Positions 36,748-46,380 of a DNA stretch of 56,050 nt are shown one piece after another (positions within the stretch are counted from its first letter, which is position 1; each line of letters opens with the position of its first letter). The notes below the pieces were generated by a model, which saw only the letters and a program-made list of their open reading frames with translations, did no database searches and was not told the origin of the DNA. The stretch is from Alphaproteobacteria bacterium (GTDB lineage Bacteria > Pseudomonadota > Alphaproteobacteria > UBA7985 > JAUIBT01). The stretch lies in NCBI GenBank assembly GCA_030428565.1, contig JAUIDR010000021.1, forward strand, positions 1 to 56,050, given 5' to 3'. Position numbers and translations under genes: made by a program.

Positions 36748-37416
36748 CTACCAGTTGGCGTTCTTATCGCGCGTATCCAGATGCACCCAAGCGCCATAGC
36801 GACCAATACCGCCGGTAAACAGCTGCTCCTCATCGCGCATCTGACGCAGCAGCTCATAGAGCTTTTCCACGTCCTCGGGCTTGCGGCTCTTGGGCGCGAC
36901 GTCGAAGGCCTTAAAGCGCATGTGCTGGCTTCGCCGCGCGCCGCCGACCGCCGCGTTGTAAGCCGGGGCGCGATAGCCAGAATAGATATTGAGTTCACCG
37001 CCAAATCGCTCGCGCAGTTCCTCAATGATGAACAGGCTGGCCAACATCTCGTCCCAAAGATGGCGCGGCGGCAGGCGGTTGAGGCCGTAACCTTTTGATC
37101 CGACCTGCCGGTGTGAGCCGCCGGGCGTCAGAACCTCACGGGCCGTAAAATGAATGACGTAGTTGGCTTTCAAGAAGTCCTCAAACTTTGCGACTTCTGC
37201 GGCATTTTGTGGGTCGTCGATGGGGTCAAAAAACTGCCGGTCTTGGCTGTAGAAATAGCGCCATGCCCAAAGGCCGCTCAAAGCGACCAGCAGCAATAAA
37301 CTCACGACCGCAATCCCGAGCAGCACTTGGCGCTTTCGTGGGGTGCGCGGCGGCTCATTGCGCAGCGGGTAGCTGCGGCGCTTGTCAGGCGGAATATAAA
37401 GGGCATTGGCGTCCAT
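36748..37416 (-). CDS. Membrane-anchored M15-family D-Ala-D-Ala peptidase-like protein
   Basis: A peptidase of the M15A/M15_3 type, which trims peptidoglycan peptides. After a basic N-terminus, one membrane helix (residues 31-52) anchors a periplasmic domain. The zinc ligands are present: H165 and D172 in SQHMRFKAFDV and H212 in WVHLDTR, with SGYRAPAYNAAVGGA before them. The length is 222 residues. I chose the ATG at 37416, preceded by AGAGG, over a frame 34 codons longer. It is divergent from the VOC gene. Confidence 0.82.
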   Translation of the reverse strand: MDANALYIPPDKRRSYPLRNEPPRTPRKRQVLLGIAVVSLLLLVALSGLWAWRYFYSQDRQFFDPIDDPQNAAEVAKFEDFLKANYVIHFTAREVLTPGGSHRQVGSKGYGLNRLPPRHLWDEMLASLFIIEELRERFGGELNIYSGYRAPAYNAAVGGARRSQHMRFKAFDVAPKSRKPEDVEKLYELLRQMRDEEQLFTGGIGRYGAWVHLDTRDKNANW

Positions 37417-37512
37417 GCGCTGGCCTCTAGCAATCCCTTGTGGCCGCATTTTGACCCCAACCGGGGAGGCGCTTAGAGTGTCGCAGAGCATCGCAATTTG
37501 GGAGCGCGCGCC

Positions 37513-37974
37513 ATGCAAAATAAATTAGGAATCAGAACTTGCTTTTGGTTTGAACGGGACGGTTTGGCGGCGGCGAAAGCCTATGTCGATCTTTTTCCAA
37601 ACAGCGCACTTGAATGCGAGGCAGAGGGGCCCGAGCCCTTGGTGGTGCCGTTTCGCCTGGGGGGCGTTCCTTATCAGATCTTGAACGGTGGCCCGCGCTT
37701 TCAGCTCAACGAAGCGGCCTCCATCTTGGTTATGACGCCCGACCAAGCCGAGACCGATCGCTTGTGGTCGGCGCTGTCCGCTGACGGGGGGCAAGAGAGC
37801 CAATGTGGCTGGCTCATAGATCGCTGGGGGCTATCTTGGCAGATCGTGCCTCGCTTGTTGCCAGAGCTGCTGGGCGCGGCAGACCGCCAGGCCGCAGACC
37901 GTGCAGCGCAGGCCATGTTTGGCATGAAGAAGTTGATCATCGCTGAGCTGCAGTGCGCCTTTGACGGTGCTTGA
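37513..37974 (+). CDS. VOC-family (PhnB/3-dmu-9_3-mt-like) protein
   Basis: A vicinal-oxygen-chelate fold protein of the PhnB-like group. The 153 residues include FWFERDGLAAAKAYVDLFPNS, PFRLGGVPYQILNGGPRFQLNEAAS and the family C-terminus GWLIDRWGLSWQIVP. The fold binds metals or small molecules in other members, but the activity of this group is mostly unknown. The ATG at 37513 is used, with GGAG 9 bases upstream; five residues upstream in frame are not conserved. Confidence 0.8.
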   Translation: MQNKLGIRTCFWFERDGLAAAKAYVDLFPNSALECEAEGPEPLVVPFRLGGVPYQILNGGPRFQLNEAASILVMTPDQAETDRLWSALSADGGQESQCGWLIDRWGLSWQIVPRLLPELLGAADRQAADRAAQAMFGMKKLIIAELQCAFDGA

Positions 37975-38271
37975 TGGCGGCTTGGGGACAGGTCACAAAG
38001 CCGTCGCTTTCTCGCGGTCTTGGCACCGCTTTCGGGCTCGGTTCAAGCCCGGATTGGATTTTGCGAACCTGGCTTATGCCTGCTTACGATATGCATTTTT
38101 TGCAACTCGGTCCCCCAAAGCTTTGGCGGTCGGTTTTGAGCTATGAAATGGCGTTGGCGGCTTAGTTCGCCGGCTTGGAATCTGCGACACCCGCAGCCGC
38201 TGACGAGCCGCGCAAAATCCCACGACTCGCCGAGCTAACCCTTGCACAAGACCAGCTTACAGGAGCTCGCC

Positions 38272-38415
38272 ATGATCGGTCTTATTCGTATGATTTCTAA
38301 GCAAAACAGCCGCAACCGTGTTTTGTCCACGTGGGATAATATGAGCGCGCGCCAGCTGGAAGATTTGGGCGTCACCCGCGCCGAATTGAGCCGCCAAACT
38401 GGCAAACGTTTCTAG
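38272..38415 (+). CDS. DUF1127 (YjiS-like) small protein
   Basis: A 47-residue basic protein with the DUF1127 pattern: an N-terminal helix, then LSTWDNMSARQLEDLGVTRAEL and a basic end RQTGKRF. Family members in alphaproteobacteria bind RNA or affect phosphate and nitrogen metabolism, but the role here is unknown. It is well supported by AGGAG 6-7 bases before the ATG and by a terminator 53 bp after the stop. About 300 bp of apparently empty DNA lies upstream. It is convergent with glnA. Confidence 0.85.
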   Translation: MIGLIRMISKQNSRNRVLSTWDNMSARQLEDLGVTRAELSRQTGKRF

Positions 38416-38467
38416 TCCCGTCCGGACCTTGACATGCCTGAAACCAGGCCTTGACGATGATTTAAAG

Positions 38468-38505
38468 AGCCCTGTCGGCCCAAACCGGCAGGGCTTTTGC
38501 TTTGC
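38468..38505 (+). terminator. Terminator of the DUF1127 gene
   Basis: An 11-bp stem (38468-38478 with 38485-38495, one G-T pair), a 6-base loop and a TTTTGCTTTG tail form a clear intrinsic terminator. Confidence 0.85.
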
Positions 38506-38523
38506 TGATCGACAGACCAAAAG

Positions 38524-38549
38524 CCAGGCACAAAAACCAGGCACAAAAA
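38524..38549. repeat. 13-bp duplication before the glnA terminator
   Basis: Two identical 13-bp units CCAGGCACAAAAA (38524 and 38537) lie between the two convergent terminators. The A runs supply the T tail of the glnA terminator on the minus strand. Confidence 0.8.
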
Positions 38550-38576
38550 AACCCCGGCCAATCGACCGGGGTTTTC
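38545..38576 (-). terminator. Terminator of glnA
   Basis: A 7-bp stem ACCCCGG/CCGGGGT (38551-38557 with 38566-38572), extended by A/T pairs, has an 8-base loop and an A run at 38545-38550 that reads as T on the minus strand. It lies 18 bp beyond the glnA stop. Confidence 0.85.
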
Positions 38577-38593
38577 TTAATGCCAAGCCGGGC

Positions 38594-40003
38594 TTAGCAA
38601 GAATAGTACATGTCGAACTCGACCGGGTGCGGCGCGTGTTCAAACTTGTAAACCTCTTCCCACTTCAGATCCATGTAGGCTTCGATCTGGTCGCGAGAGA
38701 AGACACCGCCTTCACACAGGAAGTCCATGTCGTCGGCCAAAGCGGTCAGAGCTTCGCGCAAAGAGCCCGCAACGGTCGGGATTTGAGCCAGCTCATCAGC
38801 GGGCAGCTCATACAGGTCTTTGTCCATGGGATCGCCGGGGTGGATCTTATTGCGAATGCCGTCAAGACCCGCCATCAACAGAGCCGCGAACGCCAGGTAG
38901 GGGTTGGCGGTCGGATCAGGGAAACGAACTTCTACGCGCTTTGCTTTCGGTGATGAACCGAAAGGAATACGGCAAGACGCCGAGCGGTTGCGAGCCGAGT
39001 AGGCCAACAGGACCGGCGCTTCAAAGCCGGGAATCAGACGCTTGTAGGAGTTGGTAGAGGGGTTGGTGAAGGCGTTCAAAGCCTTCGCGTGCTTGATGAT
39101 ACCGCCGATATAGTACAAGCAAGTCTCTGACAGGCCGGCATAGCCGTCGCCTGCGAACATAGGCTGGCCGTCTTTCCAGATCGACTGGTGCACGTGCATG
39201 CCAGAGCCGTTGTCGCCTTGGACGGGCTTGGGCATAAAGGTCGCTGTCTTGCCGTAAGAAGCGGCAACGTTGTGAACAACGTACTTATAGAGCTGCTGCT
39301 TGTCGGCGATGTCGGTCATGGATGAGAACATCATGCCCAGCTCGTGCTGCGAAGGCGCAACTTCGTGGTGGTGCTTGTCCATGGGCAGGCCCATTTCGCG
39401 CGCAACAGTCACCATCTCGGCGCGGATATCGCTTGCAGAATCAACAGGTGCTACGGGGAAGTAGCCGCCTTTTACGCCTGGGCGGTGGCCCATATTGCCG
39501 CCTTCGAACTCGTCGCCAGAGGCATAGGGGCCTTCGGCAGAGTAGAACTCAAAGAAGCTGCGGTTGGCTGACAGCTCAAAACGAACGTCATCGAACATGA
39601 AGAATTCAGCTTCAGGACCGCAGTAGACGGTGTCGCCAATGCCCGATGTCTTAACGAACTCTTCAGCACGCTTGGCGGTTGAACGCGGGTCGCGCTCGTA
39701 GCCTTCGCCGGTGATGGGATCGTAGATATCGCACATGACGTTGATTTGCGGCTGAGCCGTGAAAGGATCAACGGTCAAGGTAGTCAGGTCCGGCTTCAAG
39801 ATCATGTCGGACTCGTTGATGGCCTTCCAGCCAGCGATTGAAGAGCCATCAAACATGATGCCTTCTTCGAACTCGTCCTCGCCCATGGCTTCGACACACA
39901 TGGTCAGGTGCTGAAGCTTACCGCGCGGGTCGGTAAAGCGCAGATCAATGAACTTGGCACCGTGTTCTTCGATCATCTGTTTAACGGTAGAAAAGTCGCT
40001 CAT
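38594..40003 (-). CDS. glnA: Glutamine synthetase, type I
   Basis: It makes glutamine from glutamate, ammonium and ATP as a dodecamer. The 469-residue length is exact for GSI-beta. Blocks include [107 protein letters not shown] and the adenylylation loop [14 protein letters not shown] precedes the ATG at 40003. It is the second gene of the glnB-glnA operon, so it should respond to RpoN-dependent nitrogen control and to PII-regulated adenylylation. Confidence 0.97.
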   Translation of the reverse strand: MSDFSTVKQMIEEHGAKFIDLRFTDPRGKLQHLTMCVEAMGEDEFEEGIMFDGSSIAGWKAINESDMILKPDLTTLTVDPFTAQPQINVMCDIYDPITGEGYERDPRSTAKRAEEFVKTSGIGDTVYCGPEAEFFMFDDVRFELSANRSFFEFYSAEGPYASGDEFEGGNMGHRPGVKGGYFPVAPVDSASDIRAEMVTVAREMGLPMDKHHHEVAPSQHELGMMFSSMTDIADKQQLYKYVVHNVAASYGKTATFMPKPVQGDNGSGMHVHQSIWKDGQPMFAGDGYAGLSETCLYYIGGIIKHAKALNAFTNPSTNSYKRLIPGFEAPVLLAYSARNRSASCRIPFGSSPKAKRVEVRFPDPTANPYLAFAALLMAGLDGIRNKIHPGDPMDKDLYELPADELAQIPTVAGSLREALTALADDMDFLCEGGVFSRDQIEAYMDLKWEEVYKFEHAPHPVEFDMYYSC

Positions 40004-40096
40004 ATGTTCCTCAGTTTTTTGGATGGTGCGTGTGTAGGATAGGTTGATGAGATGAGCAATTAGGTATTGTGCGTTCCCTTTGCTCTTTTTCATGGT

Positions 40097-40507
<411 letters not shown>

Positions 40508-40686
40508 CTAGAATAAGGCCTAGATTTTTGGGCTGACAGGCCGGTCTGCCTTGCTTGTCTAAAATTTGAGCTGGTTTGCCTATTTCTTGTCCAGCTTGGT
40601 GCGGCAATACCCCATTCGCTCCCTGCTTTGACCGTCATCGCTTGGTTATCTGCTCGCATCGAATCATTTTTATTTTCGGATTTCAT

Positions 40687-41403
40687 ATGCGCACCTTATT
40701 TCAAGCGTCAGCCTGGCGAGCCCTGGCTGCAACTCTATTTTCGGCTGCCGCCTTGGTCGGCATCTCTAGTTTATCTGCCCAAGCACAGGTCACGGGCGCC
40801 GCTCAAACCGCGCTTGCGGGCTTGCAAGATCGCTACGTGACCGTTGGCGGTTCACTTGTCGTGACCAGCGATACGGGTCTGCGCTTTGGCGGCATGCACA
40901 TGATCACAACCGGTGGCGAAGACGTACTGGAAGGATTCGCGGGCGTTGGGGCGACCGTTGCTCACAGCCAATCGGGCATTTCATCTATGCGTGTCGAGCT
41001 CGAAGGCCGCGCGGGCAATCTGGTCCCAGAAAGCTTCATGGCGGGCAGCGGTTGGACCGGCGATGTGAACCACTACGCTGCCATGGCCAATGGCTATCTG
41101 GACTTTAATGCGCCGGGTGCGGGTGTCGTCTATGCTGGTCTGGGTGTGGGCGCTTTGTTGATCGACGGCACCATTGCTCAGGGCGGCACGTCGGCCAACG
41201 TCAATGATTGGGCCCCGGCTGCGCAGGCTCTGGCGGGCGTCGCCTTCCCGGTTGCGGCTAATGTCGGCGCGAAAGTCGGCTATCGCTATTTGGAGTCGGG
41301 CGATTTTCGCTTGACCATGACCTCGGGCGGCACCACGGCTCAAGGCGAGTTCTCGGTTCGCGGCCAGCACAGCCTTGAAGCGGGCTTAATGTTCAAATTC
41401 TAA
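40687..41403 (+). CDS. Outer-membrane beta-barrel protein
   Basis: A 238-residue protein with a signal peptide (about residues 1-30, ending AQA/QVTG). The mature part alternates in the manner of short beta-strands rich in Gly, Ala and Tyr, and ends in an outer-membrane insertion signal with a C-terminal Phe (AGLMFKF). This fits an OmpA-like or Opa-type small barrel of about eight strands. No specific family is recognised. It is divergent from glnB, with the RpoN site between, and ends before a strong terminator. Confidence 0.75.
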   Translation: MRTLFQASAWRALAATLFSAAALVGISSLSAQAQVTGAAQTALAGLQDRYVTVGGSLVVTSDTGLRFGGMHMITTGGEDVLEGFAGVGATVAHSQSGISSMRVELEGRAGNLVPESFMAGSGWTGDVNHYAAMANGYLDFNAPGAGVVYAGLGVGALLIDGTIAQGGTSANVNDWAPAAQALAGVAFPVAANVGAKVGYRYLESGDFRLTMTSGGTTAQGEFSVRGQHSLEAGLMFKF

Positions 41404-41450
41404 GCATGGCGGCCTTGGCAGATGCCGGGCGGCTATCAAGAAAATAGCAG

Positions 41451-41490
41451 AGCCGATCTTGCAAGGGACAAGGTCGGCTTTTGCTTTTTT
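41451..41490 (+). terminator. Terminator after the outer-membrane protein gene
   Basis: A 10-bp stem (AGCCGATCTT at 41451 with AAGGTCGGCT at 41470, one G-T pair) has a 9-base loop and runs into TTTTGCTTTTTT. Confidence 0.85.
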
Positions 41491-41653
41491 GAGCGTGCAT
41501 TTGCGCGGGCCACGCCGCCTGCGATCTGGTCTGATGAGCGCTGCGCACCGCAATCGCCTGCCGCCAGCGCAGAAAATTGCCCTTAGCGCTGTCAGGACCG
41601 CACAAGAGCCTTGATTTTTGTTTTCATCGCGCCTAGTCATGGCGCCCTGGTCT

Positions 41654-41731
41654 GGCGATTGTAGCTCAGTTGGTTAGAGCGCCGGTTTGTGGTACCGGAG
41701 GTCGTGGGTTCGAACCCCATCAGTCGCCCCA
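41654..41731 (+). tRNA. tRNA-His (anticodon GTG)
   Basis: The acceptor stem GCGATTG/CAGTCGC, a D arm with AGTTGGTTAGA, an anticodon loop TTGTGGT (GTG) and a T arm with GGGTTCGAACCCC form a complete tRNA. The extra 5' G at 41654 faces C73, the hallmark of tRNA-His, and CCA is encoded (41729-41731). Confidence 0.97.
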
Positions 41732-42055
41732 GTCTCTCCAGAGCGCAGCTCTGGCGGCCAGAATGCACCCTAGACATTGTTATAAAGATACAGCGCTATC
41801 AAGCGGCAGCGCGCAGGCACCAGAACGCGTCAAGGCTTGGCCTCTGCAAACGGGCCTCGGCGGTTCTGTGCACCCAGGCCCAGCGCCGATGACGGGCGCG
41901 AGGTCTGGCGGTTGTTGGTTTCGGTCGTCGCCTTAGACCTACGCCAGGTCAAATGCACTCCGGGTCAAATGCACTCCGGGTCAAATGTCGCTAGGACGTC
42001 CTAACCCAAACCCGCGTGCGTGCACAGGCTCTTCCCTTGAGAGTCAGGCGCGGCC
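41732..42055. other. Gene-free stretch between tRNA-His and argC
   Basis: No gene is supported. Short overlapping frames lack start signals. It contains a 16-bp tandem repeat at 41946-41987 and nothing else I can name. I looked for a copy of the tRNA 3' end that could mark an integration site and saw none. Confidence 0.5.
41946..41987. repeat. 16-bp tandem repeat, 2.6 copies
   Basis: Units at 41946 and 41962 (consensus GGGTCAAATGCACTCC, one mismatch) and a partial third at 41978. Intergenic. Confidence 0.85.
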
Positions 42056-43090
42056 CTAGGGGAATTGTGCCGTTAGCGACAGGCCTAGGGTTTCTTCATA
42101 ACCCATCATAATATTCATGTTCTGAATGGCTTGGCCCGAGGCGCCTTTGACCAGGTTATCCTCGGCGCTGACCAAAATCGCCTGATTGGCGTTGCGATCA
42201 GCGTGCAGCGAGATCAAGACGTGATTCGAGCCGCGAACATGACGGGTCTGTGGTGCTTGGCCTTCTGCCAGGACGTGAACAAAGGGCTCGTTCTGGTAAC
42301 GGGCTTCCAGCGTCTGACGCAGCGCGGTGAGAGTAACGCCCGCGTTCATGGTGACATAGAGTGTCGAAAGGATGCCGCGGCTCATCGGCACAAGGTGCGG
42401 GGTAAAGCGGACTCGCACATCACGACCCGCAGCCTTGCTCAGCTCTTGGTCCATTTCAGGACCGTGTCTATGGGTGCCAATGCCATAAGCATGGATGCCC
42501 TCACTGACCTCAGCGAACAGCAAGCCTTCTTTGGGGCTGCGGCCTGCGCCGGTCGTGCCGGATTTAGAATCGATAATCAAATTGTCGGCGTCAATCAGCC
42601 CCTGTTCAAGCAAGGGTATCAGCGGCAGTTGCGCGCCGGTAGGAAAACAGCCCGGGTTGGCCACCACGCGCGCTTTGGCGATGGCCTCACGCTCAATCTC
42701 GCTCAGGCCATAGACCGCAGCCTTAAGCAGCTCGGGCTGTTCGTGCGGCAGGCCATAGGCGGCTTCATAAGCTTCAGGTGTGGCCAAGCGGAAATCGGCC
42801 GACAAATCAACCACGCGTACATGGTCGGGCAGACCGGCGATGATGGGCTGGGTCGTGCCGTGCGGCAGGGCGCAGAAGACAAAGTCGATATTCGACCAAT
42901 CCAGCGAATCAATTTTTACCAAGTCGGGCAGATCCAACATAGCGAACTGTGGAAAGACCTGCGCATAGGGCCTGCCCGCTTGACGCTCAGCGGTCAGGGC
43001 GCGAATCGCCACCTTTGGGTGATTGAGCAGCAGGCGCAAAAGCTCTGCACCGGTGTAACCAGATGCGCCCAGGATGGCGACGTTCAACAT
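42056..43090 (-). CDS. argC: N-acetyl-gamma-glutamyl-phosphate reductase
   Basis: It reduces N-acetylglutamyl phosphate to the semialdehyde with NADPH, the third step of arginine synthesis. The 344-residue protein has the Rossmann motif GASGYTGAELLRLLLNHP, VDLSADFRL, the catalytic VVANPGCFPTG (C148), SKSGTTGAGRSPKEG and HRHGPEMDQEL. This is the long-form (type 1) ArgC. It stands alone, 84 bp downstream of the acyltransferase gene on the same strand. Confidence 0.95.
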   Translation of the reverse strand: MLNVAILGASGYTGAELLRLLLNHPKVAIRALTAERQAGRPYAQVFPQFAMLDLPDLVKIDSLDWSNIDFVFCALPHGTTQPIIAGLPDHVRVVDLSADFRLATPEAYEAAYGLPHEQPELLKAAVYGLSEIEREAIAKARVVANPGCFPTGAQLPLIPLLEQGLIDADNLIIDSKSGTTGAGRSPKEGLLFAEVSEGIHAYGIGTHRHGPEMDQELSKAAGRDVRVRFTPHLVPMSRGILSTLYVTMNAGVTLTALRQTLEARYQNEPFVHVLAEGQAPQTRHVRGSNHVLISLHADRNANQAILVSAEDNLVKGASGQAIQNMNIMMGYEETLGLSLTAQFP

Positions 43091-43174
43091 GAGAAAGCCT
43101 TTCTTTGTTCAGCAGGAGTTGAGGGGCCTAGCACGGCCCCTAAGCGATTAGTAGGGAAGGTGAAAGGGGGGGGC

Positions 43175-44197
43175 TCAGCGGGTGGCCTCAAGCGGGGCTG
43201 GATCGCCGTCTTGTTCGCGCTGGCCTGCCAGCGGTTTGGCCGGGCGGTGGGGCCAGCCGAATTGCCCTTTGCGCACGGGCTGTCCGGACAAGCTGTAAGT
43301 CTCAACGCGCAGCATTTCCATCAACTCGGTGGGGTTGTTCTTCAATTCAGCGATGCGCTCGGGCGCGATGGGTTTGCCGACCAAGACGTGTATGTCGTCG
43401 CCGATCTTTTTGTGGACTTCGTTGAGAAACAAGGACAAGCGCAGCGTGGACGATAAATGGCTGGCGATCTGGAAAAGACGGCTGTTTTGGCCCTCAAAAT
43501 AGAGCGGAATAACGGTCGCATTCGAGCGGATGATCATTTTGGCGGTGAAATTCTTCCATTCCGGATCAATCGCGCGCCCGCGCATCCGCGCTGATGTGGA
43601 GACCGTGCCTCCTGGGAAAACGCCGATAGCGCCACCATCGGCCAGGCACTGCAGGGCTATTTTCCGGCTCTTTAGCGTAATTTCGACGCCGCGCCGCGTT
43701 TCCTCAAAGCTGATGGGCAGCAGGTTATCCTGGACTTCGGGAATTTGGCAAAGCACCGAATTGGTCAGAATCTTAAAATCAGGGCGCACCAAAGACAACA
43801 GGCGGCCAAAGCACAGCCCGTCAATGATACCGTAAGGATGATTGGCCACGAACACGGTCGGCCCTTGGCTCGGCAGACCCGCCATGCCTTCACCGCCCAC
43901 CACTAGGCTCAGCTTGAGGCGGTTGAAGGCGACTTCCCAAAAATCGCGATTATCGCTGATGTCGTCTTGGTAGTTGCTGGCGATCTTTACCAGTTTGATG
44001 CGACCGGTCAGATTCTCTAGACTGCGCACTAAGACTCGCTTGGGCTTTGACGTGACTTCGCGCGAATAGGTGATTGTGGCCGCAGGGTCGAACCCGCCCT
44101 TACTGGCCCTAACGCCGGGCTTAGCGTTTGGTCTAGCCGCAGCACGACGCTTTAGGCGTCGTTTAAGTATGCGTAAATTGCTTCTGTTTGCGGCCAT
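43175..44197 (-). CDS. Lysophospholipid acyltransferase family protein
   Basis: A PlsC-domain acyltransferase of the haemolysin/OlsA-like group (340 residues). A long basic N-terminus precedes the domain with NHPYGIIDG (N-H-x4-D motif) and FPGGTVST, then VIPLYFEGQNSRLFQIASHLS. This type includes ornithine-lipid and lysophosphatidic acid acyltransferases; the acceptor here is unknown. It differs clearly from the PlsC at 8.6 kb. No olsB-like acyltransferase gene is adjacent. Confidence 0.82.
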   Translation of the reverse strand: MAANRSNLRILKRRLKRRAAARPNAKPGVRASKGGFDPAATITYSREVTSKPKRVLVRSLENLTGRIKLVKIASNYQDDISDNRDFWEVAFNRLKLSLVVGGEGMAGLPSQGPTVFVANHPYGIIDGLCFGRLLSLVRPDFKILTNSVLCQIPEVQDNLLPISFEETRRGVEITLKSRKIALQCLADGGAIGVFPGGTVSTSARMRGRAIDPEWKNFTAKMIIRSNATVIPLYFEGQNSRLFQIASHLSSTLRLSLFLNEVHKKIGDDIHVLVGKPIAPERIAELKNNPTELMEMLRVETYSLSGQPVRKGQFGWPHRPAKPLAGQREQDGDPAPLEATR

Positions 44198-44613
44198 GTT
44201 AGCGGAAGTCCCTCAAGTGGCGACCCGATTGGTTTCTGGTGCCAGTATAGCCCTTGGCTGGCTCGGGGAAAAGACTTTGATGCGGCTCCCTCCCCGGTCG
44301 TCAGAGCCCGCGCGATCTTTCCCGGGCTGGCCGACCCAATGTTCTGTTTTGTTCACCGCAGAGCGGCGGTCGCCATTGCACCCTTTCTTGGATTAATTTT
44401 TCTATGTGGCGGGCAAAGCGCTTGCAAAACAACAGCTTTGATGGCTAGAAAGCAGCCACCTAGAATATCAAAAAAAAATTTAGCACTATAAAATTTAAAA
44501 AAACGTTCTTTTTTGTGTTGATGTTTTGTTCACGTAATGTTAGCAAAATTCACACTGGCGAAACGTCCGCTAATCAGAAATTCGCTGACACGAGATAAAA
44601 GAAGAGAAGCAAC
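44198..44613. other. AT-rich boundary between host genes and prophage
   Basis: No gene is supported. 44395-44600 is strongly AT-rich, with runs of A and T (44466-44515), in contrast to both sides. It probably holds the promoter of the first prophage gene and may mark the left boundary of the element. I found no clear repeat that could be an attachment site. Confidence 0.45.
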
Positions 44614-45408
44614 GTGACAGACACACTAGGGATCACACAACAAGCCGCCCCTTCTGCAACGGTCCTATCAAGACCCCGGCTGGTCTTGAAACCGCGCGCA
44701 GATCAGCGGAGCCGCGCGTTCGACAAGGCTTTGCCCGACCGGCAGAGCAATACTGACCGGCAGCGTAATACTGGCACGGCAACCAGCGAAAAAACCAATA
44801 CTTTTCAGCGCCCCGGAATGGGTCGGGCCGGTCTGGCGCAATCCGTTATGGAACGCACTGCATTCGATCGGGCTGCCTTGGTGCGTGCAGTCTTCCACGA
44901 ACTGCGCATGTTGCAAAACCAAGGCGCACAATTTGTCTTTGAGACCCGCTTTGAAGGCAATTTCTCTCTAACGCCCAAGAACACAGCCCAGAACACAGCC
45001 CAGAACACGGCCCATGGCGCCGCCAGGCGGGCAGAGCCACCGAAACAGGCCAACGAAAATCAAGCGCCCGCGGCGGGCCAGAGTGCCCCCGTCAAGGCGA
45101 GCCCTAACAACACGGGCGCGCAAAGCGAGCATTTCAGTTTCCTAAAGTTGGCTGATTTTTTGATTTTGGGTTCCGGCGGAAAGACTTTGCTGCTCAAGCT
45201 CAATTACAAGCGTCGCACGCAGAGCCAGCGTTCGCTCTGGCATGCACGGCTCATGACGCTGGGGCACACCATCGCCTATATCGAATGCGAGACCCCGCTG
45301 GACGGCCGAGAACGGGTGCGCCAGCTGATGGAAACGCAAGGCTATGTGCCCGAAGTGCAGATGGGCAAAGCCAACGCGCGCGCTAAGGCGCAAGCGCTGT
45401 TTGGCTAG
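44614..45408 (+). CDS. VRR-NUC-like phage protein with altered catalytic residues
   Basis: The pattern RAVFHELRMLQNQGAQFVFETRF, then LADFLILGSGGKTLLLKLN and RSLWHARLMTLGHTIAYIE, matches small phage VRR-NUC nucleases of the PD-(D/E)xK fold. D181 is kept, but where the family has E-x-K the sequence reads K-x-N (K195, N197). The N-terminal 80 residues are low complexity, and about 55 residues including a 12-bp-period NTAQ repeat interrupt the domain. The start is GTG with AAGAGAAG upstream. It is probably inactive as a nuclease; the family call is moderate. Confidence 0.5.
   Translation: MTDTLGITQQAAPSATVLSRPRLVLKPRADQRSRAFDKALPDRQSNTDRQRNTGTATSEKTNTFQRPGMGRAGLAQSVMERTAFDRAALVRAVFHELRMLQNQGAQFVFETRFEGNFSLTPKNTAQNTAQNTAHGAARRAEPPKQANENQAPAAGQSAPVKASPNNTGAQSEHFSFLKLADFLILGSGGKTLLLKLNYKRRTQSQRSLWHARLMTLGHTIAYIECETPLDGRERVRQLMETQGYVPEVQMGKANARAKAQALFG
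44980..45015. repeat. 12-bp tandem repeat, three units, in the VRR-NUC-like gene
   Basis: Units at 44980, 44992 and 45004 (consensus AACACAGCCCAG) encode an Asn-Thr-Ala-Gln repeat. The period equals that of the repeats in host genes. Confidence 0.88.
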
Positions 45409-45464
45409 CAAGGGCGCTGTCATCGCGCGCTTGTCGAAATCTATTCAAATAAACGGTTATTCTC

Positions 45465-46010
45465 ATGGCTTCTCGCCTATCTTCTGCCCGGTCGCGCGCT
45501 GGTCGGCCGCGTCGCCTTGCGCCTCTGCCATCTGTGGCCAATTCTGGCGGCGTCCCCGCCGATCCGTGTAAGCGCTGTGGTTCTGCTGTTCCGGCGCTGA
45601 GCTTAGCCCAAACCATACAAATCAATGATTTGCTGCGTTTGCCCGGTGAGCGCGATGGGCGCGCTACGCAAAGGCTGCGGGCCTTGATGCGTCTTGGCGA
45701 AGATCAGCATCGCGCGTTTTCTGGCGGCGGTGGCGTAGCCCGCTATGACGCTAGTCCGGCCGGTGCGTTGGGGCTACCAAACGACGAGCGTCACTTGCGC
45801 AAGGTCAAAGCCTTGGCGCGATACACCAAGGCGCTCAAAGCGCTGCCTCGTGACCAGCGACGGCTGGTCGAGGCCATGGTCAGCCGCACAACAGAGGAGG
45901 TCTTGTCGCTCATGCGGGCGAACAAGGTGGTTTGTTGCCGTGCGCTTGATGGTCTGTCGGCAAGTTTCGCGCAGAATCTCGCGCCGACAGTCGGGGGCAG
46001 CCATGGCTAG
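45465..46010 (+). CDS. Prophage protein of unknown function with CxxC
   Basis: I do not recognise it. The 181 residues start with an Arg/Ser-rich tail, have a single CKRC pair near residue 36, and a helical C-terminal half (LARYTKALKALPRDQRRLVEAMVSRTTEEVLSLM, then a short helix) that resembles a DNA-binding helical domain. The gene overlaps the small terminase gene by eight bases, so it belongs to the packaging operon. A regulatory or DNA-binding role is only a guess. Confidence 0.6.
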   Translation: MASRLSSARSRAGRPRRLAPLPSVANSGGVPADPCKRCGSAVPALSLAQTIQINDLLRLPGERDGRATQRLRALMRLGEDQHRAFSGGGGVARYDASPAGALGLPNDERHLRKVKALARYTKALKALPRDQRRLVEAMVSRTTEEVLSLMRANKVVCCRALDGLSASFAQNLAPTVGGSHG

Positions 46011-46380
46011 AGCCAGCAGAAAAAAGGCCCCCGCGACCAGGGACGCTGAGCGGTCTAAAACCCCGGCGAGCGAGAAGGCGCCAACGACAGGCCCGATGAC
46101 GCCGGTCGGCGCGCAAGACATCAATCTTGAGACCCAGACACGGCGCTTGCTTGAGCTCTACGCCTTGGCGCAGAGCGAGGGCAATTTGAGCGTGGCCTCG
46201 CAGAGCTTAAAGCAACTCACCGATCTACACGGTCTGGCGCGGTCCCAAAACCTGGACGAACAGAGCCTAAACGAAATGAGCGACGAAGATCTCCATGCCC
46301 AAATCCGTAGCCTTCTTAAAGAAACGGGACTTGCTGACGTTGTTGCAGACCTATCGCCAGCGCCAGCAGACGGCGATTAG
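46003..46380 (+). CDS. Probable terminase small subunit
   Basis: A 125-residue protein with a basic Lys/Arg/Pro/Thr-rich tail followed by a helical domain (TRRLLELYALAQSEGNLSVASQSLKQLTDLHGL) and an acidic end. The size, composition and position directly before the large terminase frame fit the DNA-recognition subunit of the phage packaging motor. Its ATG overlaps the end of the preceding gene, and its 3' end overlaps the reconstructed start of the large subunit by 86 bp. Confidence 0.65.
   Translation: MARASRKKAPATRDAERSKTPASEKAPTTGPMTPVGAQDINLETQTRRLLELYALAQSEGNLSVASQSLKQLTDLHGLARSQNLDEQSLNEMSDEDLHAQIRSLLKETGLADVVADLSPAPADGD

Noticed and set aside
42131-43456. 441-codon open frame on the plus strand
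   Set aside because: It lies antisense to argC and part of the acyltransferase gene, which are clearly coding. Its composition is that of a mirror frame in GC-rich DNA.
41654-44613. tRNA-His as the integration site of the prophage
   Set aside because: Complete host genes (argC, acyltransferase) lie between the tRNA and the first phage gene, and no copy of the tRNA end is seen near the phage boundary.
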